The position numbers were made by a program, and so were the translations under genes. The notes beneath the pieces were generated by a model. The model worked only from the letters and a program-made list of their open reading frames with translations. It had not been told where the DNA came from and ran no database searches. From Pseudomonas furukawaii (GTDB taxonomy: Bacteria; Pseudomonadota; Gammaproteobacteria; Pseudomonadales; Pseudomonadaceae), in the NCBI RefSeq assembly GCF_002355475.1, contig NZ_AP014862.1:3968001-4032000 (forward strand): 64,000 bases of DNA, read 5' to 3'. This document shows, piece by piece, positions 18,167 through 27,100 of this stretch (within the stretch, counting starts at the first letter, position 1; every line of letters begins with the position of its first letter).

Positions 18167-21100
18167 TCAGACATCCACTTTGAGCGAACCGTCGTCCAGC
18201 ATGCTGGTGATCACCGAAGCGGTGTCCGCCGCACTGTAGTGGGTCAGCAGGTTCACGCCCTCCAGCACGATGGTCTGCCCGGTGCCGCCAGCGATGGCCT
18301 GGGAGTTGCTGTCCACGGTGATGGTGGTGTCGGCGCCGAACGCCATGGTCAGGTACTGATCAAGGCTGTCGGAATCGCCGTGCTCGCCGGTGAGCAACTG
18401 CGACAGGTCCAGGCTGTCCAGGCCTGGCGTGAAGCCGGTGACCGTGGTGATCCCCGTATCGCCCAGCATCCACTTGAAGGTGTCCGCGCCGCCACCGCCG
18501 GTGAGCGTGTCATCGCCACCGTTGCCCGCCAGCAGGTTGTCGCCGTCGTTGCCGATGAGCACATCGTCATGACGCGAGCCGATCAGGTTCTCCACATCGA
18601 TCAGCCTGTCCAACCCGGCGCCGACGGTGTCCTGCTGGCCGCCCAGGGCCAGGCTCACCGTGACGCCGGACGCCGCGTCGTAATAGGCCGCCGTGTCAGT
18701 GTCATCACCGCCGTTGAGCGTGTCATCCCCCGCACCACCCACCAGCAGGTCATTGCCGTCGTTGCCATTCAGCGTGTTGTTCCCCACGCCGCCGATCAGC
18801 ACGTCGTCACCGCTGCCACCCCGCAGGACGTTGTCGTTCCCGCTGGTGTCGATGACGATCTGGTCGGTGCCGGTACTGCTGCTGCCCAGGGGGGATGAGC
18901 TGTCGGACGTCACGCTCACCGTGGCACTGCTGCCCATCGCACCCTCGGCATCCACCGCGCGGTAGCTGAAGCTGCCACTGGAGTCACTGAAGGTGACGTT
19001 CCCCATGGCGCCCATGCCGGCGGTATGGACGGCGGTATCGCTGGGGTTGCTGATCCGGACGACGCTGGTGACATCCAGGGAATGGCCCTCGGCATCGGTG
19101 TCGTTCCACAGTAGCGCCCACTCGGGGATGCTCACGCTATTGCCACCGCTGTTGGTCACCACCCGGTCGGCGACGGTGATCGGCGCATCATTGACGGCAT
19201 TCACCTGCACGATGGCGTAGGCGGTGGCCAGGTTCTGTCCGCCATTGGCGGTGCCGTCGCCATCGTCGAGGGTGAAGCTGACGGTGCGGTCCAGGATGCT
19301 CGGGTTGTCCGAGTGGTTGGCGTAGGCGACCTGCTGGATCAACGCTTGCACGGCAACCAGCGTGGCAAGGTTGGTGAAGCTGATCACCAGCGGGTTGCCG
19401 CCGCTTCCCCCAACCCAGGAGCCGATCACGTTGCTGCTTCCGTTGTAGCGCACGCTCGAGCCACTCAGCGTGATGCCATTGCCGGCCAGGATCGACAGTT
19501 GGTCATCGTTCGAACCGTTCGCGCTCAAGGACACGGTGAGCGATCCACCCGCGAAGTTCGGCGAGTCGACATCGTTCAGGGTCACGCCGCTGTCGATCAC
19601 TACCTTGCCCTGGCCCTCGGTATACGCCAGCACGCCGCCCATGCCGCCCAGCACAGGGGCATCGTTCACCGGTGTCACATTGAAGGTGATGACGTTGGGG
19701 CTCTGGTCGAGGTCCACCCCGCCGTCCGCGGTACCGCCGTTATCCCGCACCTGGAAGCTGAAGCTGGCGTAGCCGTTGCCATTGCCGTTGGCCGCCGGTA
19801 CGAAGCTCAGCTTGCCGGCATTGATATCCGCCAGGCTGACGAAGGCGCCCGCCGTCAGGGTCGGCCCGCCCGCCAGAACCAGGGAGCCGGCCGATGGCAG
19901 CGTGGTGATCTTCACGGCCAGCAGGCTGTCGCCGTCGCCATCGCTGAAACCGAAGTCCGCCGCCGTCAGCACACGGCTGCCGTCCTCCAGCAGGCCGAGG
20001 GTGGCGTTGGTGCCGCTGGGCGCAGTGTTCACGTCCACCACCGTCACGCTGAGGTTGGCCGAGTCCGGCGTACCGTCGGAATCCACCAGGGTGTAGCCGA
20101 AGGTCTCGGTAATGGTGGCGCTGATACCCAGGGGCGCCACATAGCTCCAGGCACCGGTCGCGAAGTTGAAGGTCAGCTTGCCGCCAGCCCCGGTCGTGAT
20201 GTCACTCAGGAGACTGCCGGCGATATCCGGGCCATTGCTGACGGCGATGGTGTTCGAACCGTTCCAGGTGTAGGTGACAGTGTTGATGACGATGGACTGG
20301 ATATGACCGGGACCGTCGAGGCCGAAACTGTCGTCATCCGCCGTGCTCGCGTCGCCATCGTTGCCCCAGAGCACGTTGCCGGAAACATCGCCGCCCACCA
20401 CCTCAGCCTGCAACGCATCGATGAGTTGCTCGAAGCCCGATACCGTCAGCGGCGAGCCCTGTCCATCCAGGTCCACGTCCTGAAGGCGGTTGGCGTTGAT
20501 GCCGTCACCAATACCCACGGTGGTGACAGTGAGGTCATGCTGGTTGATGAAGTTCTGCCAGGCCGTGGCTGTGGAGCTGTTCAGCGAGTTGTTTGTTCCG
20601 GTCTGCTCGTTGGGGTTGCCGTCACTGATGAAAACCACCTGGTTGCTGTAGCCGGTCAGCGGCTGGTAGGCCCCCATGGTGGTCTGGATGGCTGCCGTGA
20701 AGTCAGTCTGGCCATTGTAGGGACGGGTGCCGCCGGCGTTCGGATTGAGGCCGTCTATCTGCGCGGCGAACGCGGTGAAGTTGTCCACCACCGGGTAGGC
20801 GGTGGCCTCGCCCGAAAAGGCCACGACCCGTACCTTCACGTCACCCGAGGTGCCGTTGAACAGGTCCTGCCCGGCCGAGCGCACCGCGTTCAGCATGGTA
20901 CCCAGCTCGGAATTGCTGATACTGCCGCTGAAGTCGAGCACGAACACCAGGTTGAAATCCTGACCCTGCCCTTCGATCACAGTGGCGTGGTCATCCCTGG
21001 CGTCCGGGGCGTTATCCACCGCCACCAGGTCGATCCGGGTCTGGGCGACGTTGGAGTCGGCGTTGCCATCGTTCACCACCACCGTAACGTTGCGCGGCGT

Positions 21101-24100
21101 GGTGTCCGGTGTGTTGCTGCTATTGGAGAACCGCACCGATTCGATGGCGCTCTCGTAGTCGGCCTTGGTCGCCGTGCCGGTCAGGGTCACGGTGATCTTG
21201 CCGGCGGAGCTGCTCACCGAGCCACTGATGCCACCGGGCAAGCCGCTGAAGGACAGCGAATCACCGGCCTTGGCATTGGTCAGCACGATTGTCGCGGACT
21301 CGATATGACTGTCATCCACGTCGGTAATGCGCGAATCCAGGTCGGCGATGGACACCGCTGGCCCACCTTCAGTGAAGGTGGTCTGGTAATTGGCCCCCGT
21401 GGCACCGCTGCTGTCGTTGGCATCCAGATCCAGCACCGGCGCATCGTTCACCGGGTACACCTTGATGGTCACTGTGGCTTCGTTGCTGTACTGCGAACCA
21501 TCGCTGACCTGGTACTTGAAGGTCGCATAGGGGTTGCCGTGGTCGTCGGCGCCCGGTACGAACTTCAGGTTGCCGGCGGTGATATCGGCGACGCTGACTA
21601 CAGCCCCCTGGGTCAGGGTCACACCATTGAGCTGCAACAGGCCAGCGCCCGGCAGCTGGGTGATCTTGATGCTGGTGAAGCTCGCCGAATCCACGTCGTA
21701 GTCGTTGTTGCCCCCCGTACCGTCGGCTCCGAACAGGCCGCTGTAGGTAACAGTGACGGCGGTGTCCTCGTGGGTGGTGAAGCTGTCGTCGCAGGCCACC
21801 GGAGCATCGTTCTCGGGTGTCACCTTGATGGTCACTGTGGCCACATTGCTGTAACTGCTGCCGTCGCTCACCTGGTACTTGAAGGTGGCATAGGGCGAGC
21901 CGTTCTCATTGGCGTCGGGCACGAACATCAGTTGGCCGTCGTTGATGGCCGCCAGGGAAATGACCTGGTTGAGGGTCACGTCGGCGCCATTGAGCTTCAG
22001 CGAGCCGTTGCTGGCCAACTGGGTGATACGGACGCTGGCGAAGCTGCCGGAATCGGAATCGCTGTCGTTCAGCGGGCCTGTTCCATCGGCGCCGAACAGA
22101 TGGGCGGCGGTAATGGTGAGGCTATGGTCCTCAGCGGTGGAAAGGAAGTCGTCCTTGGCCAGCGGCGCATCGTCCCGGGCCTTGACGGTGATGCTCAGCA
22201 CCGCGTTCGACGGGTCATTGTCGGCATCGACGATGGTGTAGGTGAACTGCTCCAGCGTATCGGCCGATAACCCGCTGGGCGCCACGTAACTCCAGGCACC
22301 CGTCGAGAAGTTGAAGCTCAGCTTGCCACCCGCCGCGGTGGTGACGTCAGTCAGTTGCGCGGTGGCGGGATTGCCATCCCAGGTGAAGGTCTGGGTACCG
22401 ATGACGATGGACTGGATGAGCCCCGGGCCATCGGCACCGAAGGCATCGTCATCAGCCGTACCGGCGTCACCGTCATTCCCCCACAGCACGTTGCCGCTGA
22501 CCAGGCCATTGCTGACCTGCTCCAGCAGGGTGGTGATGAGGCTGCTGAAGTCATTCACCGTAATGGGTGAGCCCGAACCATCCAGATCGATATCCTGTAA
22601 TCGAGGCACGCTGATGCCGTTGCCGATACCGATCGCCGTCACGTTCAGACCGTGCTCGGCGATGAAATCACTCCAGTCATCCGCGGTCCCGTCCTGCAGC
22701 GCGTTGCCGTTGGTTCCGGTCTGCTCATTGGGATTGCCGTCGCTGATGAAGAACACCTGGTTGTTGTAGCCGGCGATCGGTTGGTAGGCATCCATCACCT
22801 TCTCGATGGCTGCGGTGAAGTCCGTCTGTCCATTGAAGGGCCGGACGCCGCCCTCCATCGGGTTAGCCGATTCGATCAGGTTCGAGAAGGTGGTGAAATC
22901 AGTGGTCACGGCCGAAGCCGCCGCCGTCCCGGAGAACGCCACAAACTGGATCTTCACATCACCGTTGGCACCGTTGAACAGGGCCTGGCCGGCGGCGCGC
23001 ACCGCCGTCAGCATCTGGTTCAGTTCGGTGTCGTCGATGCTGCCGCTGAAATCCAGCACGAAGACTAGGTTGAAGTCCTCGGTGCGAGCCTCCTTGACCG
23101 TGGCCGTATCGTTCTTCGCGATGGGCGTGTCATCGTCGACATTGATGGTCAGGCTGCCGGTGGCGCTATCACCGTCCTTGTCGGTGACCTGGTAACCGAT
23201 GGTGAAGCTGACATCGTTCTCGTCCTGGCCATCCGGATGCAGGATCGGCCTGTTCTGGATGACCTTGTAAGCGCCGCTGGACACGTCCAGTTCCACCGTG
23301 ATGACGGTCTGGCCGTCCTGCTTGATCAGCAGGTCGTCGCCGGCCTTCTCGTAGGTGAAACCGTCAGGGTTTCCGGTGTCCAGGAGGCTGATGGAGCCGG
23401 GACCGTCGGCGCCGAAGTCGTGTCCGAGGGTACCGGTGAGGTTGGCGGTATTCGGGGACACATCACCGGTTCCATCGGGGATGCCACCGGCCAGGGTTTC
23501 ATCGTCCAGCTGCACGGCCTGGTTGGCGGTGACGCTGGGGGCGTCATCGCGGAAGCTGATGGCACTGCCCAGCCCCACGGAGGCCGAAGCGCTGTCACCA
23601 TCGCGGTCGGTGAGTGTCAGGGTGAGTTTCACCAGATCGGCGGAGGCCAGGCTGGCGGCCTGGTCCACGCCGTTATCCGGGGTATGCAGAATGGCCCGCA
23701 ACTGCTCCAGGGTGACCTTGCCATCGCCATCCACCGACAGGCGGAAGGCGATTTCGCCGGTACTGCCACCGACACGCCCCAGCACCTCGCCCCCCACTTT
23801 GTAGAGCAGGATGCTGTCGCCGCTTTGCGAGTCCTTCAGGCCGCTGTCCGCGCCACTGGTGCTGACGCTCAGGCTGTACTGGCTGGAACCCGCGCCGTCG
23901 GCGCCGTGACCGCCGCCGAAGAGGCCGGAGAAGTCCGTGGTGTCGCTGTAGCCCAGATGGGTCTCATCCACCTCCAGGGAGCCGGCGCCGGCCAGTTGAC
24001 TGGTCACCTTGGGCGAATCGTCATTCACCTTGATATAGAGCGAGCCGTCGGCACGATCGCCATCACGGTCGACGATCTTGTACTCCACCTCGAAGGTCAG

Positions 24101-27100
24101 GTCGTTCTCGTGCTTGCCTTCGGGATGCAGGATGGCGGCGTTCTGGGTGACGGTGTAGGCACCGCTGTGCTTGTCCAGGGTGATGGTGATGACGGTCTGG
24201 CCGCCCTGCTTGATCAGCAGCCCGCCTTCGATCTCATGGTAGGTGAAGCCCTGGGGCGCACCGCTGTCCTGCAGCTCGATCTCGCCAGGGCCGTCAGCGC
24301 CGAAATCATGGGCGATGGTGCCACTGGTGTTCTGGGTATCCGGATCGCGATCGCCGTAGCCGCCGGGAATCCCATGGTTCAGGGCGTCATCGTCCAGGCT
24401 GACCTTGACGTAAGGGTCGATGCAGGGTGCGTCATCCCGGAAACTGATGGCCCCCCCGAGGTTGAGTGAGGCGTCATCGGTATCGCCGTCGCCATCGGTG
24501 ATGGTGGCATGCAGGGTGATCAGGTCTTCGGCGGCAAGGCCGCTGGCCTGGTCAGGCCCATCCTCAGGGCTGTGAAGGATGGCCCGCGACTGCACCAGGG
24601 TGACGCTGCCATCGCTCCCCACGCTCAACCGGAAGGCCAGATCACCGCTGCCCAGCACGCGACCGACGATATCCGCCCCTTCCTTGTAGAGGAGGATGCC
24701 GCTACCCGTTGCGGTATCCCGCAGGCCGCTGTCCACGCCGGGGGACTTCACATCCAGGCTGTAGCTGATCGCATTGCTGGCCGCCGCGCCGTCCGCGCCG
24801 AACTGGTGCGTGAAGGCGCCGGAGAAATCGGTACTGGCGCTGGTACCAAGGTGGGTTTCATCCACCTGAAGACCGAGGTCGCCGTACCCCTTGACGCTGA
24901 TTTCTGGCACGTCGTCGACAATGTCGACGGTCAGGGTGCCGGTTCCGATATTGCCGTTGGCATCCACCACCTGGAAGGTGAAGGTTTCGGTGAACTGCAG
25001 GTTGTTGCCATTGTTCCCGGGATCGACCTTCGGCGCCGTCAGCAGCGTGTAGGTGTAGGCACCATTGCTGTCGAGCACCAACTGGCCGTACTGCCCGGTG
25101 CCCGCGCCCACCCCCAGACTGAAGCTGTAGGGCCCGGCACCGCCCGTGGCCACCAAGGTGCCGCTGGCGAACTCATCGTTGCTGCCCGGCTCGCTGCCGA
25201 AGCTCAGCGCGGCCTCGCGCACGTCGTCATCGGAACCGGCCTTCACGCCGCCCACCACCGTCACATTGGCGACATCGATAGTCAGGGTGGTGGTGCTGAA
25301 GTCACCGTCACCATCGACGATGGTGTAGGTGAAGGTATCCACCACGCCACCCTGGACCAGGCTATTGGCATGGCTGGTGTAGGTGTAGCTGCCGTCGGCG
25401 TTCAGCACCAGTGTGCCGTAGGCGGTGGTGATGCCGTTGCCGACACCGCCGGACGCCGGGGTGGACGTGTCCCCTCCCACCCTGACGCCCACCACGCCGG
25501 AGGTCGGCGACGGACGTCCATCGGCACCGAACACATCGGCCACCGACCCCAGTCCGTTGCCGCCCACCACATTGCCACTGACTGTAGCGCCCTCACCCAC
25601 GGAACCGGTATCGGCGTTGGCGGTGGGCAGGTCGTCGACGATCTCGATGGTCACCGGCGCCGATACCGGCGGTGCGATGCCGTCGCTGACGGTGATGGTG
25701 AAGCCGTCCGTCTCCGGTCCGGCGGCATCCGTGGTCGCCTCGGTCAGGGTGTAGGCGAAGCTGTAGGTGCCGTTGCTGTAGCCGGTGATCTGCACCGTGC
25801 CATGGGCGGTGGTGAAGCTCTGGCCCACCAGGGCGCTGAAGGGGTTGCTGGTCAGGTCCAGGGTCAGGCCGCCGACGCTGAGGGAACTGAGGTCATCCAG
25901 CCCGTCCGAGTCGCCCACGGTGAAGCTGCCGGTGGTGATATTGCTGCCATCCCCGGCGCTGCTGCCGTTGGCCAAGCCCTTTTCGAATACCTGGGCCAGG
26001 TCGCCCTGCCCGTTGGGGGTACTGACCTCGATGGTCGGCACGTCGTTGCTGCCGGTAATGGTGAGGGTCAGGGTCGAGTCGCTCGGGTCGTTGTCGCCGT
26101 CGCGCATCGAGTAGGCGTACTGCAGGACGACCTGCTGGCCCTGGTCCAGCCCTTCCACCGCCGCCGAGCCGTTGGCCAGCGTGAAGCTGTAGCGGCCGTC
26201 GGCGAACAGGGTCACCAGGCCATAGGGGGTGTTCACCAGCAGGCTGCCGCCTTCGCCAGGGGTCGCCCCGGCCACGCCGTTCCAATTGGTGAAGCTCTTC
26301 GGCTGGTCGGCGCCGCCCACATCGTTGTCCAGCACATTGCCGGTGACGCTGGCGGGCTCGCCGTTTTCGGTCAGGCTGCGGCTGTCGGCATTGGCGGTGG
26401 GCAGGTCGTCGACGATCTCGATGGTCACCGGCGCCGATACCGGCGGTGCGATGCCGTCGCTGACGGTGATGGTGAAGCCGTCGGTCTCCAGACCGGCGGC
26501 ATCCGTGGTGGCTTCGGTCAGGGTGTAGGCGAAGCTGTAGGTGCCGTTGCTGTAGCCGGTGATCTGCACCGTGCCGTGGGCGGTGGTGAAGCTCTGGCCC
26601 ACCAGGGAACTGAACGGGTTGCTGGTCAGGTCCAGGGTCAGGCTGCCGACGCTGAGGGAGCTGAGGTCATCCAGCCCGTCCGAGTCGCCCACCGTGAAGC
26701 TGCCGGTAGTGACGTTGCTGCCGTCCCCGGCGCTGCTGCCATTGGCCAAGCCCTTTTCGAACACCTGGGCCAGGTCGCCCTGCCCGTTGGGGGTGCTGAC
26801 CTCGATGGTCGGCACGTCGTTGCTGCCGGTAATGGTGAGGGTCAGGGTCGAGTCGCTCGGGTCGTTGTCGCCGTCGCGCATCGAGTAGGCGTACTGCAGT
26901 ACGACCTGCTGGCCCTGGTCCAGCCCTTCCACCGCCGCCGAGCCATTGGCCAGCGTGAAGCTGTAGCGACCGTCGGCGAACAGGGTCACCAGGCCGTAGG
27001 GGGTGTTCACCAGCAGGCTGCCGCCTTCGCCAGGGGTCGCCCCGGCCACGCCGTTCCAGCTGGTGAAGGCTTTCGGCTGGTCGGCACCGCCCAGGTCGTT

